Shown here: in pieces, positions 1-7,812 of the stretch
Layout: every line of letters starts with the position of its first letter
How positions within the stretch are numbered: the first letter of the stretch is position 1
Source: JALYXI01 sp963795835
GTDB taxonomy: Bacteria > Acidobacteriota > Terriglobia > Bryobacterales > Bryobacteraceae
Direction of reading: 5' to 3'
Assembly (NCBI GenBank): GCA_963795835.1
Contig: CAWCJC010000001.1
Span: 806,001-870,000, forward strand
Length of the DNA: 64,000 bases
The notes under the pieces: model-generated
The model's input: the letters and a program-made list of their open reading frames with translations, nothing else
Told to the model about the DNA's origin: nothing
Database searches by the model: none
Position numbers and translations under genes: made by a program

Positions 1-498
1 CGGTTGATGATGCTGACCGGGGATCATGAGGTCACCGCGCAAGCCGTGGCCCGTCAGCTAAAGATTGATGAAGTAGTCTCGGGCGTACTGCCGGAAGCGA
101 AAGCCGAGGCAATCAGGACCTTGCAGAATAAGGGTTTCATCGTCGCCATGGCCGGAGATGGCGTCAACGATGCTCCCGCGCTTGCGCAGGCACAAGTGGG
201 AATCGCGATGGGCACGGGAACCGATATTGCGATGGAGAGCGCCGGAGTCACGCTTCTTCATGGTGACCTTCGCGGGATTGCGCGCGCGCGCCGCCTGAGC
301 CAGGCCACCATGCGCAACATCCGCCAGAATCTCTTCTTCGCTTTCTTCTATAACGTGCTCGGCGTCCCGATTGCGGCCGGCGTACTCTACCCCTTCTTCG
401 GAGTATTACTCAGCCCTATGCTCGCAAGCGCCGCAATGACCTTTAGCTCTGTCTCGGTGATCGCGAACGCATTACGGCTGCGGAAAACTTCTTTATAA
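1..498 (+). CDS. copA: Copper-type heavy-metal P1B ATPase, C-terminal fragment
   Basis: This is the last 165 residues of a gene that enters from the left edge. It holds the end of the P-type ATPase catalytic domain (TGDHEVTAQAVA, then MAGDGVNDAPAL, the Mg-binding hinge motif) and the two closing membrane helices, where FFAFFYNVLGVPIAAGVLYP and the MxxSS-like MTFSSVSVI are typical of copper/silver exporters. The protein would pump monovalent metal out of the cytoplasm at the cost of ATP. The metal-binding N-terminus and the CPC helix lie outside the window, so copper specificity is inferred from the C-terminal helices only. The 3' end overlaps the convergent PEP-CTERM gene by 56 bases. Confidence 0.93.
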   Translation, partial: RLMMLTGDHEVTAQAVARQLKIDEVVSGVLPEAKAEAIRTLQNKGFIVAMAGDGVNDAPALAQAQVGIAMGTGTDIAMESAGVTLLHGDLRGIARARRLSQATMRNIRQNLFFAFFYNVLGVPIAAGVLYPFFGVLLSPMLASAAMTFSSVSVIANALRLRKTSL

Positions 499-1129
499 AC
501 AGCAGTGGCAAACCCGCGGCGAGCAAGATCCACGAGGAAGGTTCTGGAGTGCTCGTTACCGAGTTGAACTGAACCTGTCCCGCTATGTTATTCGTTGGGC
601 CATAGTTCAAGATATCGGCGGAAGACGGGACTAAGAATGTTGTGTCCACTCCGTTCCCGACCGTCGTTGGGCTGAATATTGCCTCTAAGTCGGCGGATGC
701 CGGCCCAACCTGGCCGGCTGAACTCTGGGTACCGGAAAAGTTCACCAGGACGGGTTGGTAGAAGATAGTCACGGGCGAAAACTCCTTTACGATGAGCAGG
801 AAGGTAACCGGAGAGATAATCACGGGCGTTGTGTCTCCCGCGTTCGACGTATAAGTCACGGCGAAGCTACCGAAATTCACCGGTTGTGTGGGACCGGAAT
901 TGAAGTTGATCGAATTGGTCACGCCTGTCCACACAATAGAAGCACTATCCCCTTGAGCGTTGGTGACAGTTGTAGTCACTCCGGAGCCAGCGCATCCGTC
1001 GGATGCACTGTTGTAAACGTTGGAAAAGCACGACCCGCTTGGGGCATTCGTGCTGAAGTTAATGGTTGAGGCGGACGCTGCCGTCGATAACGAAAGAGCA
1101 AGAGCGAATCTTAACGTGAATGAAGTCAT
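443..1129 (-). CDS. PEP-CTERM sorting-domain protein
   Basis: Secreted protein of 228 residues. It has an N-terminal signal peptide (SFTLRFALALSLSTAASA), a Ser/Thr/Asn-rich beta-type body, and near the C-terminus the PEP-CTERM signature TPEPSSW, a hydrophobic stretch (ILLAAGLPLLFI) and a basic KK. Such tails are cleaved by exosortase, which is not encoded here. The tail runs 13 residues past the basic pair, longer than usual, because the reading frame continues into the 3' end of the copper ATPase gene. The gene overlaps the preceding secreted protein by 4 bases (ATGA), so the two are probably cotranscribed. The function of the body is unknown. Confidence 0.8.
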   Translation of the reverse strand: MTSFTLRFALALSLSTAASASTINFSTNAPSGSCFSNVYNSASDGCAGSGVTTTVTNAQGDSASIVWTGVTNSINFNSGPTQPVNFGSFAVTYTSNAGDTTPVIISPVTFLLIVKEFSPVTIFYQPVLVNFSGTQSSAGQVGPASADLEAIFSPTTVGNGVDTTFLVPSSADILNYGPTNNIAGQVQFNSVTSTPEPSSWILLAAGLPLLFIKKFSAAVMRSRSPRQS

Positions 1130-1794
1130 TTGGCTTTTTTCCTGGGGACGAACAGTAATTCAGAATCTTTTGGAATGCGAAGCGCGGCAACCCAGACCGC
1201 CCCGCGCGCGGAGCTTGCGCTAGAGGAGTTGCCGAGCGGAATACCGAAAACGCGAAATGCGCCGCGCGTTACCGGCTGAGTAACCCACACACCGGATTGC
1301 AACTGGACCATGGTACCCACGTCGTTCGGGGATAAGATGTTTTGATTCCAAACCACGGTGACGTCGGGCGAGCTTTCCGCTGTAAGCCAATAGGTAACTC
1401 CTGCCTGCAGCACCGGATTGATACCGGAGATGGCATTGAGAATCAAAGGCGGACTAGAGAGCGATCCGAGTACCCCCATCTGACCGCTGAAGCTGAAGAT
1501 CTCAATCTTACTGCCTGGGAATCCATCCGCACCTGCACTGGAAAGCGTAAGAGTGACTTGGTTTTGGTCGCCCGCATCTAACAGGGTCGTAACGAAATCG
1601 ATTTGAGTAAGTTGAAAAGTCTCCGCGGGAGTGAAGGAAAGCGATGTCTTCAGATTGTTTCCCGAGCTGTCGGCTACCGTCAGTCCGGTGTTATTGTCGA
1701 AGATATCCGATGTCCCGAAGTTTGAGAAAACCGCGTCGGCACGAAGCGAAGGCAGAATCAACAGAGGCGCAAGCACCGCTAACTTTTTCCACAT
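1126..1794 (-). CDS. Secreted choice-of-anchor R-type protein
   Basis: This 222-residue protein has a signal peptide (LAVLAPLLILPSLRADA). Its body matches the 'choice-of-anchor R' pattern as I know it: a start like VFSNFGTSDIFDNNTG, then SFTPAETFQLTQIDF, VTLTLSSAGADGFPGS, GVTYWLTAESSP and a final GAFRVFG. Members normally end in a PEP-CTERM or another anchor. Here the C-terminus is an Ala/Arg-rich tail ending PRKKAK with no PEP motif, and I found none in the other two frames, so this copy seems unanchored or has lost its anchor. It is the first gene of a two-gene unit with the PEP-CTERM protein. Confidence 0.7.
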   Translation of the reverse strand: MWKKLAVLAPLLILPSLRADAVFSNFGTSDIFDNNTGLTVADSSGNNLKTSLSFTPAETFQLTQIDFVTTLLDAGDQNQVTLTLSSAGADGFPGSKIEIFSFSGQMGVLGSLSSPPLILNAISGINPVLQAGVTYWLTAESSPDVTVVWNQNILSPNDVGTMVQLQSGVWVTQPVTRGAFRVFGIPLGNSSSASSARGAVWVAALRIPKDSELLFVPRKKAK

Positions 1795-1906
1795 AGCGAT
1801 CTTAATTGTGCAGATTTAGCTGCGCGTTTCCAAGTACGCATTGGTTCATACACTTTGGTATGTCATCTGTCGAGAACGTTACTGGCACTTACTCGGTTGT
1901 GTAACA

Positions 1907-4021
1907 ATGATGTGCGCTCACCCGCACATGCCGCCTCACAACTTTATGGGAGCAGACTTCCTGGCCATCCTGGAAGGCTTCTGCATCTTCTCACTAATTG
2001 CATTTCTGCCTGGCTATGCGATCGGTTGGCTTACGAACGTGTTTCGTTTCCAGCATCGGACGCTTCCGTTCCAACTTGCGTGTAGCGCGCCGCTTGCAAT
2101 CGCCGTGGGCCCCGTTCTCAGCTACAGCACAGGGCGCTGGTTCTCTCTTAATGCCGCTTGGGTGGTCTATCTGGCCCTGGCCGCGTTCGCCGCTTACCGA
2201 ATCGCGTGGGTCGCGAGAAACTCCGGCGGGGGGCTGTTTACGCGCTTCCGCCTGTTCTTTGGTCTCATTCTGGCTTGGGTGTGCATCGCGGTCTGTTCAC
2301 TGGCGGACATGCAAGTGGGCCGTCGGCTTTACTTCTCTATCATCGGCTTCGATTACGCTATCCGGACTGGCTTCACGCAATCGATCGCCACTTTCGGCAT
2401 CCCGGCAAGAAACCCATTTTACTTTCCCGGTTCCGCGGCCGCGCTCCGTTATCATTACTTCTGGCTCATCCAGTGTGGGCTGGTAACGCACGCTGCCAGG
2501 GCGTTTGTCGATGCGCGACAGGCTTTGATCTCCGGCACGCTCTGGTGCGGTATCGGGTTGATTTGTCTGATCCCACTTTATATTCGGGTTTTCAGCGGGC
2601 GAGTGGGAAGCACGCTGCGGCGCCAAAGTCTGATCGGGATTCTTCTTCTGTCCATCACGGGCCTCGATGTCTTCCCGGCTCTATTTATGGTGCGGTTGAA
2701 CGCTCTGGGGTTGATTGACGGTGTGGCACCTTCGGTGGAATGGTGGAATGAGCAGGTGGATGGGTGGCTCTACACCATGCTGTGGGAGCCGCACTATCTC
2801 TGCGCGGTAGTGGCGTGCTTTATGGGTTTTCTGGTCCTTTGGGACGTTGAGGAAAAGGCATCCTGGGCCAGAAGTCTGGCTTCCGCCGCCGTGGCTGGAG
2901 CCGCGTTCGCCTCTGCTACAGGCTCAGGCATCTACGTTGCCTTTGTGTTTGCAGTTTTTCTCTCGATCTGGACCGTCGTGGCTCTCTTGAAGAAATGGTA
3001 CCGGCAGGCCGCGATGCTCTTGATCTCCGGCGTTATTGCCGCGGCATTGGTCCTGCCCTATTTGCATACTTTGGATTCCTCCGCCGGCGTGAGTGCCGGG
3101 CGCTTATTTCAGTTGACGCTAAGGCCGTTTCAGCCGGTTCAACTCTTGCTCCAACTGCTGCGATTGAATCTCGCCTGGGAAGTCGCGGCTGCCAACGCGT
3201 TGACCCTTCCGCTGAACTACTTCGTAGAACTCGGTTTCTTTTTCGCGGCAGGTGTCATTTTCTGGTTCGGTTTCCGAAAGCAGCGTGGCGTCGTCAACCG
3301 CAATATTCTGGCGGGAAGCCTTCTCATCGCCACCAGCGTTACGATCTGCACTTTCCTCAAGTCTGGAGTGATCGCCAATAACGATCTCGGCTGGCGAGGG
3401 TTCCTCATTGCTCAGTTTGTGCTGTTACTGTGGGGCGCGGAAGTACTCTCCGCGTTTCAGACATTTTCGCGCATGCGGCAAAGAGTTCTGGTTTGTCTGC
3501 TGGTGATCGGAGCCGCGGGGGTCGTTTACGACCTGGCGATCTTACGATTCTTTCCGGTGCTGTCGGACACGGGCCATGTTCCGAAAATCCAGTGGCTCGG
3601 CATGGACGAACAAATCGGCCTGCGCACTTATGCGAATCGAGAAGCATACGAATGGCTTCGAAATTGGACGTCGCCCCAAGCAGTGATCCAGCAAAACCCC
3701 GCCATATCCCTGCAAGATACCTTTTTCGGACTTTATGGGCAAAGACAAACAGCTGCGGGCGATGCGAAATGCAGCACGTTTTTCGGTGGCGATTACAGCC
3801 GGTGCCCGCCCATTCTCGGGCTGCTTGAGCGGCTTTACTGTGCCAAACCGCAAGAGACGTTAGAGACTGCGTGCCGGGCTCTTTCTGTAAATGTATTTAT
3901 CGCCAAAGACACGGACCCTGCTTGGAAGAATAAAGAAAGTTGGATTTGGAAAATCAATCCGATTTTTAAAAACGGGTTTGTGCGTGCTTTTGAATGTCCT
4001 GCTTTTCAGGTGATTCAATGA
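1907..4021 (+). CDS. Polytopic membrane protein, GT-C-like
   Basis: About 704 residues with some 12 or more hydrophobic helices and a soluble C-terminal domain of roughly 130 residues. The general plan resembles GT-C glycosyltransferase-like or YYY-type membrane proteins (FPGSAAALRYHYFW follows the first helices), but I recognise no catalytic motif with certainty. The frame is open from a TTG at 1841. ATGs at 1907, 1928 and 1946 are alternatives and none has a clear ribosome site. I took 1907; 1946 (MGADFLAILEG) would put the first helix right at the N-terminus. It lies between the secreted proteins and the Tad genes and may be unrelated to either. Confidence 0.6.
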   Translation: MMCAHPHMPPHNFMGADFLAILEGFCIFSLIAFLPGYAIGWLTNVFRFQHRTLPFQLACSAPLAIAVGPVLSYSTGRWFSLNAAWVVYLALAAFAAYRIAWVARNSGGGLFTRFRLFFGLILAWVCIAVCSLADMQVGRRLYFSIIGFDYAIRTGFTQSIATFGIPARNPFYFPGSAAALRYHYFWLIQCGLVTHAARAFVDARQALISGTLWCGIGLICLIPLYIRVFSGRVGSTLRRQSLIGILLLSITGLDVFPALFMVRLNALGLIDGVAPSVEWWNEQVDGWLYTMLWEPHYLCAVVACFMGFLVLWDVEEKASWARSLASAAVAGAAFASATGSGIYVAFVFAVFLSIWTVVALLKKWYRQAAMLLISGVIAAALVLPYLHTLDSSAGVSAGRLFQLTLRPFQPVQLLLQLLRLNLAWEVAAANALTLPLNYFVELGFFFAAGVIFWFGFRKQRGVVNRNILAGSLLIATSVTICTFLKSGVIANNDLGWRGFLIAQFVLLLWGAEVLSAFQTFSRMRQRVLVCLLVIGAAGVVYDLAILRFFPVLSDTGHVPKIQWLGMDEQIGLRTYANREAYEWLRNWTSPQAVIQQNPAISLQDTFFGLYGQRQTAAGDAKCSTFFGGDYSRCPPILGLLERLYCAKPQETLETACRALSVNVFIAKDTDPAWKNKESWIWKINPIFKNGFVRAFECPAFQVIQ

Positions 4022-4173
4022 ATAGAGTTCAGGAACTTTGCGTGTCCGCTCTGGCAATCAGCTCTTTGGCCACTTTCTGCCTTTTAGACCCAAAAGAGTT
4101 CTGTCCCACGGAGAGTGGTGTCAAGCGCGGTCATCATCTTTCAAAAAAGAATTCTCTGTCTGGAATATGCTGA
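4018..4173 (+). CDS. Possible 51-residue membrane or secreted micro-protein
   Basis: An ATG overlaps the stop of the preceding membrane-protein gene (ATGA) and opens a 51-codon frame. It starts MNRVQELCVSALAISSLA, giving a single hydrophobic stretch, and continues with a Lys/His/Ser-rich tail. Only the ATGA coupling and the hydrophobic N-terminus support it. It overlaps the 3' end of the convergent tadE by 33 bases and has no recognisable relatives. It could easily be chance. Confidence 0.25.
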   Translation: MNRVQELCVSALAISSLATFCLLDPKEFCPTESGVKRGHHLSKKNSLSGIC

Positions 4174-4638
4174 AAATTGCAAATTCGAAAAGGAAACGGG
4201 TCGAGAACCTGGCCAGAACATCGCCAGTGCATTCGGAAATGCGTACGAGGCGGAAACGCGAACATCGTTACCCACCGCGTTGTCGGCGGCCGGAGGCCAA
4301 CTCGTGCTGTTTGAATAACAGGTATTCAAGGGACTACAGGAAATCGAATTTGTTTGCGAATAAAATGTAACCGCTACAACGGATGCATCCATTCCACTGG
4401 CTGTGGACGCAAAATCCGTCGCAAAGTTGCCTAAGGTGAGTGAACACGTATTTGTACCCCCACAGCCGGCCCCGCGAACCGCAATATGGCGAGCAACGTA
4501 GTGCGTCGCATGCGAAAGCGTCTGATAAATCCACATGGCTCGAGCGACTTCGAACACGGATATGATCAAGAAGATTATTGGGATGCCGACGAGTACGAAT
4601 TCCACCGTGGTGCTGCCCGATCTCTTGTTCTTTCTCAT
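4141..4638 (-). CDS. tadE: TadE-like minor pseudopilin
   Basis: Flp-pilus assembly protein of 165 residues. The N-terminus RSGSTTVEFVLVGIPIIFLI is the TadE signature: a short basic leader, then a Glu five residues into a single membrane helix, as in prepilins. The rest is an extracytoplasmic domain with paired cysteines (CGGTNTCS; CSPLNTC). The frame is open upstream, but the ATG at 4638 is preferred: it has a GAGG-type site and overlaps the upstream tadE-like stop by 4 bases. It is the last gene of the leftward regulator-tadG-tadE-tadE unit. The leader should be cut by the prepilin peptidase at 19.5-20.0 kb. Confidence 0.88.
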   Translation of the reverse strand: MRKNKRSGSTTVEFVLVGIPIIFLIISVFEVARAMWIYQTLSHATHYVARHIAVRGAGCGGTNTCSLTLGNFATDFASTASGMDASVVAVTFYSQTNSISCSPLNTCYSNSTSWPPAADNAVGNDVRVSASYAFPNALAMFWPGSRPVSFSNLQFSAYSRQRILF

Positions 4639-5099
4639 CCTCGAATCCTCATTCGGACTACACGCGAGATGGTGAACTGTCCGCTGATCACCCCAGGAAA
4701 AGCAAAAAGCTGCGGCGTTGTGTAGGTGACCACCACCTGAGCGGCCGGGCTTCCATCCACAGTCGAAATCTGGGTCGCGGTAACAGCAACAGGACTGGCG
4801 CCTCCGCAGGTCGTCACGCCAGACATGTTGATATTGCTCTTCAACTCTTCGATTGCATAGAAACAAGCCGTCGCACCATCCGTTGAGGTGGCGGAGGTTG
4901 TGGAACTGTAGAGGGCAGCGACGCGTGCTGCGCTCTGGAGAGATGTCAGCGCGTATCCGTAAAAGCCTAAATCAATGGCACCGACAAAGAGAAATAAGAA
5001 CCACGGCAGCAGCAGTGTCAATTCTACAACCGCGCTCCCTTGTTGCGGTTCGCGATGCTTAAGAGATTTCAGAACAGCAACAATCGGCACACTGAACAT
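4635..5099 (-). CDS. tadE: TadE-like minor pseudopilin
   Basis: Protein of 154 residues with a basic leader ending QQGSAVVELTLLLPWFLFLF, which is the TadE-type Glu-containing helix, followed by an Ala/Thr-rich extracytoplasmic domain (SLQSAARVAALY). The start at 5099 has an AAGG ribosome site at normal spacing. An upstream in-frame start at 5186 would overlap tadG and add 29 residues without pilin character, so I rejected it. It is the paralogue of the next gene, which it overlaps by 4 bases. Two TadE copies beside one TadG is a common arrangement in Tad loci, where these proteins form the pilus tip or initiation complex. Confidence 0.87.
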   Translation of the reverse strand: MFSVPIVAVLKSLKHREPQQGSAVVELTLLLPWFLFLFVGAIDLGFYGYALTSLQSAARVAALYSSTTSATSTDGATACFYAIEELKSNINMSGVTTCGGASPVAVTATQISTVDGSPAAQVVVTYTTPQLFAFPGVISGQFTISRVVRMRIRG

Positions 5100-5151
5100 A
5101 TAGAACCTTTCAGAAAAGGAGTCAAAAAATATGGATAAGTTCTGGGCCGGC

Positions 5152-6507
5152 TCACTGGATAAGGGCTGAAAACTTGGCGCTGCCACTTGCGGCGTTGGCG
5201 TCTCCGCTCAAGGAAATAAACATTCCGTTGCCGTTAATCTGAAGGGTCCGCGAAACAAGTCTGCCGTGAAAGGGAGTCGTATTGCTTCCACCTGTAATAA
5301 GCAAAGGCGTAGTTGGAAAATAGAAAGATCCCACCATGTTGGGATTTGAAGCACCATTGATCACGTTTTGCGAAGTTGAGGTGATGGTTCTATCCTGATA
5401 AAACAGAACTCCCGCATAGGTACCCGATACGGGCGCGGTCAGGTTGACGTTTGGCTGGCCTGAGAACACCACCGGACCATACGACTGGCCGTTTGCGGTG
5501 TTGTAGAACATGACTCCTGATCCCGTAACGGTGGCATTGGCGCTGAGGAGTTGCAGCCCACCCCCATTGAGAATGTAAACCCCTGACCCCAACGTCACCT
5601 GTGCGTTGCCCTGCACATTGATCCCGCCACAATACACTCCGGGCCCTAATGTTTGGCTTCCCTGGCTAATCGTAAGTGCGCTCGCCGATCCGTTCGGAAA
5701 TGTGCCACAACCGGAATAAGATGGGGCTGGCAGGCTCGCGTACGGGTCCGTAACCGTGGGCTGGCTGGTGAGCGGCAGCCTTGGGAAAGTGGCCGTCGGA
5801 TCGTAATAAAAGCAGTCCTGGCCATTGGTGCATGTGGCATAACCTCCCACTGAGTCGATCACCGCCGCGTTCACGTGGCCATTTCCGTTGACAGTGATGG
5901 AGCTTGCACTGTTTGAGTTCACGTACACCCCGCAGCTTGTCGTCAAAAGAGTGGACGAACCCTGAACGAACAGCGCGGAGCTGGCATGCGGGTCCAAAAC
6001 GTAGACGCAATTGGAAACACTCCCCTGAAATACGCCCGCGGTAGCTTGAGCGAGAATGCTGCCGAATGTATGATTGCCCAGCATGCCCGAGAATAATTGG
6101 GAATTTTGCTCCGTGATGGTGGCTGTCACCCAATAGAGCGCGGAGACTCCGGGCGCGGTGGGGGGAGTAGTCAGGTTCGATGCAATCTGAACGGTTTGCT
6201 GCCCCGCATTCACGAACCCGTTTGCCTTGGCATATAAACACCCTGACGCAATATTATTGGCGGGAGGACCAGTCGGGTTGGCCGGGCAAGCAGTTGCAGC
6301 CTGGCATACCGAGTTGGAGCAAGTGATCGTGGTGTTCGTCATCGTTGCCAGAGACGCGGCCAAAGCGGCGGATTCCGCGGCCGTCTGAGCCGCTTGCCGC
6401 CGATAATACGACCACCCCAAATCGACGGACAATCCTATCATTCCAAGCATCACCGAGAGAGAAAAGGTGACCATGATTAAGGCTTGGCCCGCTTGACGTT
6501 TCTTCAT
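5152..6507 (-). CDS. tadG: TadG-like Flp pilus assembly protein
   Basis: Protein of 451 residues. Its N-terminus MKKRQAGQALIMVTFSLS plus a membrane helix, then DLGWSYYRRQAAQTAAESAA, is the hallmark of the TadG/TadE-like N-terminal domain. The long remainder is Ser/Thr/Gly/Asn-rich and beta-like, with repeated VQGSS, ITVNGNG and INVQGN blocks that suggest a right-handed beta-solenoid surface domain. It lacks the von Willebrand A domain of classical TadG, so it is better described as TadG-like. It begins 13 bases after the LuxR-type regulator ends, so the two should share a transcript. Confidence 0.85.
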   Translation of the reverse strand: MKKRQAGQALIMVTFSLSVMLGMIGLSVDLGWSYYRRQAAQTAAESAALAASLATMTNTTITCSNSVCQAATACPANPTGPPANNIASGCLYAKANGFVNAGQQTVQIASNLTTPPTAPGVSALYWVTATITEQNSQLFSGMLGNHTFGSILAQATAGVFQGSVSNCVYVLDPHASSALFVQGSSTLLTTSCGVYVNSNSASSITVNGNGHVNAAVIDSVGGYATCTNGQDCFYYDPTATFPRLPLTSQPTVTDPYASLPAPSYSGCGTFPNGSASALTISQGSQTLGPGVYCGGINVQGNAQVTLGSGVYILNGGGLQLLSANATVTGSGVMFYNTANGQSYGPVVFSGQPNVNLTAPVSGTYAGVLFYQDRTITSTSQNVINGASNPNMVGSFYFPTTPLLITGGSNTTPFHGRLVSRTLQINGNGMFISLSGDANAASGSAKFSALIQ

Positions 6508-6520
6508 CAGTTTCAGGCTC

Positions 6521-7279
6521 TTACAGCCGCGGGCTTTGTGGAGTGGAAGGAAAACCGTTGGGCCTCATGTCCGGCTGCAGCAGGATCGATTGAAAGGAAC
6601 GGTCTCCCTTTGCATCGCGGTCAGCGAAATGAAAGGTCCCATTTTCTACCTGAGCCCAATTTTGACTTCCATTTAGATTCTTGAGGCCGTAAAGAGCCAG
6701 CTCCAGCCGGTCCTTCACTCCGAGTTTCTGGAACAAGCGCGAAAGATACGCTTTCACTGTATTTTCAGTGACATTGAGAGCCCATGCGATTTCTTTATTC
6801 TTAAGCGCCTGAGCCAAAAGAGACACTAATTGAGCCTCCCGGCGCGTTAGGGAAACGGTCTTGGCGGACGCAATGCTGTTCATCAGGTTCTTCTCGATCC
6901 ACAGATTTCCATCACGAATACTGCGAAGGTGCAGTAAAAATGCCTCGGGATAAAGCAGTTTTTGCAAAATCCCACGCACGCCCATGCTAAAGGCCTGGTA
7001 GGCCGTTTCAGTGGAAATGGAGTCTACCCAGAGGACAACTTTACAGCTCGGACATATCTTTCTAACTTCTTGCAAGAAGCCCAAATTGAAATCTGAATGT
7101 AAATCTAAGAGCAACATTTCGGGTTGGGTGTCGCGCAGGAGTTGGACCGCTTCGTCACGGCTCGAGGAGAGTTCGACTGCGAAGTCGTGATGATCAAGGA
7201 GTATGGCCTGTAAGCCTAGAGCCAATATCGGATGCTCACAATAGAAAAGAAGACGACTTCCAGAACTGTTTAGAGGCAT
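6521..7279 (-). CDS. LuxR/NarL-family response regulator
   Basis: Regulator of 252 residues. Residues 8-125 form a receiver-like domain with a candidate phospho-acceptor Asp59 (MLLLDL) and the conserved Lys of GILQK. The usual acidic pair near the N-terminus is reduced to one Glu (YCEHP), so phosphorylation may be altered. Residues ~143-200 are a LuxR helix-turn-helix (LTRREAQLVSLLAQ, NKEIAWALNVTENTVKAYLS). A 50-residue tail has no known domain. No histidine kinase is adjacent, so this is an orphan. Its place directly upstream of tadG and divergent from the PilZ-flp-cpa set makes it the likely local regulator of the pilus. Confidence 0.88.
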   Translation of the reverse strand: MPLNSSGSRLLFYCEHPILALGLQAILLDHHDFAVELSSSRDEAVQLLRDTQPEMLLLDLHSDFNLGFLQEVRKICPSCKVVLWVDSISTETAYQAFSMGVRGILQKLLYPEAFLLHLRSIRDGNLWIEKNLMNSIASAKTVSLTRREAQLVSLLAQALKNKEIAWALNVTENTVKAYLSRLFQKLGVKDRLELALYGLKNLNGSQNWAQVENGTFHFADRDAKGDRSFQSILLQPDMRPNGFPSTPQSPRL

Positions 7280-7285
7280 TCGTCA

Positions 7286-7314
7286 ACAATAGTTCGTTGT
7301 ATATAGCGTGTCAA
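7286..7314 (-). promoter_or_regulatory. Sigma-70-type promoter of the regulator-tadG-tadE operon
   Basis: On the minus strand there is a perfect -35 TTGACA at 7314-7309, a 17-base spacer and a -10 TATTGT at 7291-7286 (4/6 to consensus). The start codon of the regulator begins only six bases downstream, so transcription would start at or next to the A of the ATG, giving a leaderless mRNA. No Shine-Dalgarno sequence is visible there, which fits. Confidence 0.55.
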
Positions 7315-7436
7315 TAGAAAACATCAATATTTCCTATACATCTTGTTACATATTCTTTAGGTGTGTACTGGAGTATGCAAACCAAATTGCACATTGTTTT
7401 CTTTGACCTGCGCAACGTAGTTTAGAAAAACGCACT

Positions 7437-7808
7437 ATGAAGGTAAGAGAAAAAGATCGCGTTTCCGTAAACCTGGTTTGCTGCTTTCAAAAAGCCAAAC
7501 AGCGCTATACGGGCCGAGTAAAAAACATGAGCCGGATCGGCATTCTGACGGTCTGGAATCCGAAAGATTGGGAAACGGCTGCCCCGATTATTGGCGAAAC
7601 CTGGCAGGTTGAGATTGAATTACCCGTTCACGACCACTTCGCCCCTAACGCTTTCTATTGCGACGCCATGATCGTCCGCGTGGGGCCGGCAACCCGGACT
7701 AAACGGGAAGTCGCCTTTCGAATTGATCGGATGAAGGCGGCAGATCTCAAATCGAGAGCGACCAAGCCAGCTCCGCCATCTGTCCCGACCAAGCAAGTGG
7801 TGATGTAA
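7437..7808 (+). CDS. PilZ-domain c-di-GMP receptor
   Basis: Protein of 123 residues with both halves of the PilZ ligand motif. REKDR (residues 4-8) is RxxxR, and NMSRIG is [D/N]xSxxG at the start of the barrel; the remainder is beta-rich. It should bind cyclic di-GMP. It is the first rightward gene of the Tad locus, divergent from the LuxR-type regulator across an AT-rich 157-base spacer and followed after four bases by a membrane protein. With a diguanylate cyclase at the far end of the locus, a c-di-GMP input into pilus function is the natural inference. Confidence 0.82.
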   Translation: MKVREKDRVSVNLVCCFQKAKQRYTGRVKNMSRIGILTVWNPKDWETAAPIIGETWQVEIELPVHDHFAPNAFYCDAMIVRVGPATRTKREVAFRIDRMKAADLKSRATKPAPPSVPTKQVVM

Positions 7809-7812
7809 TCTG

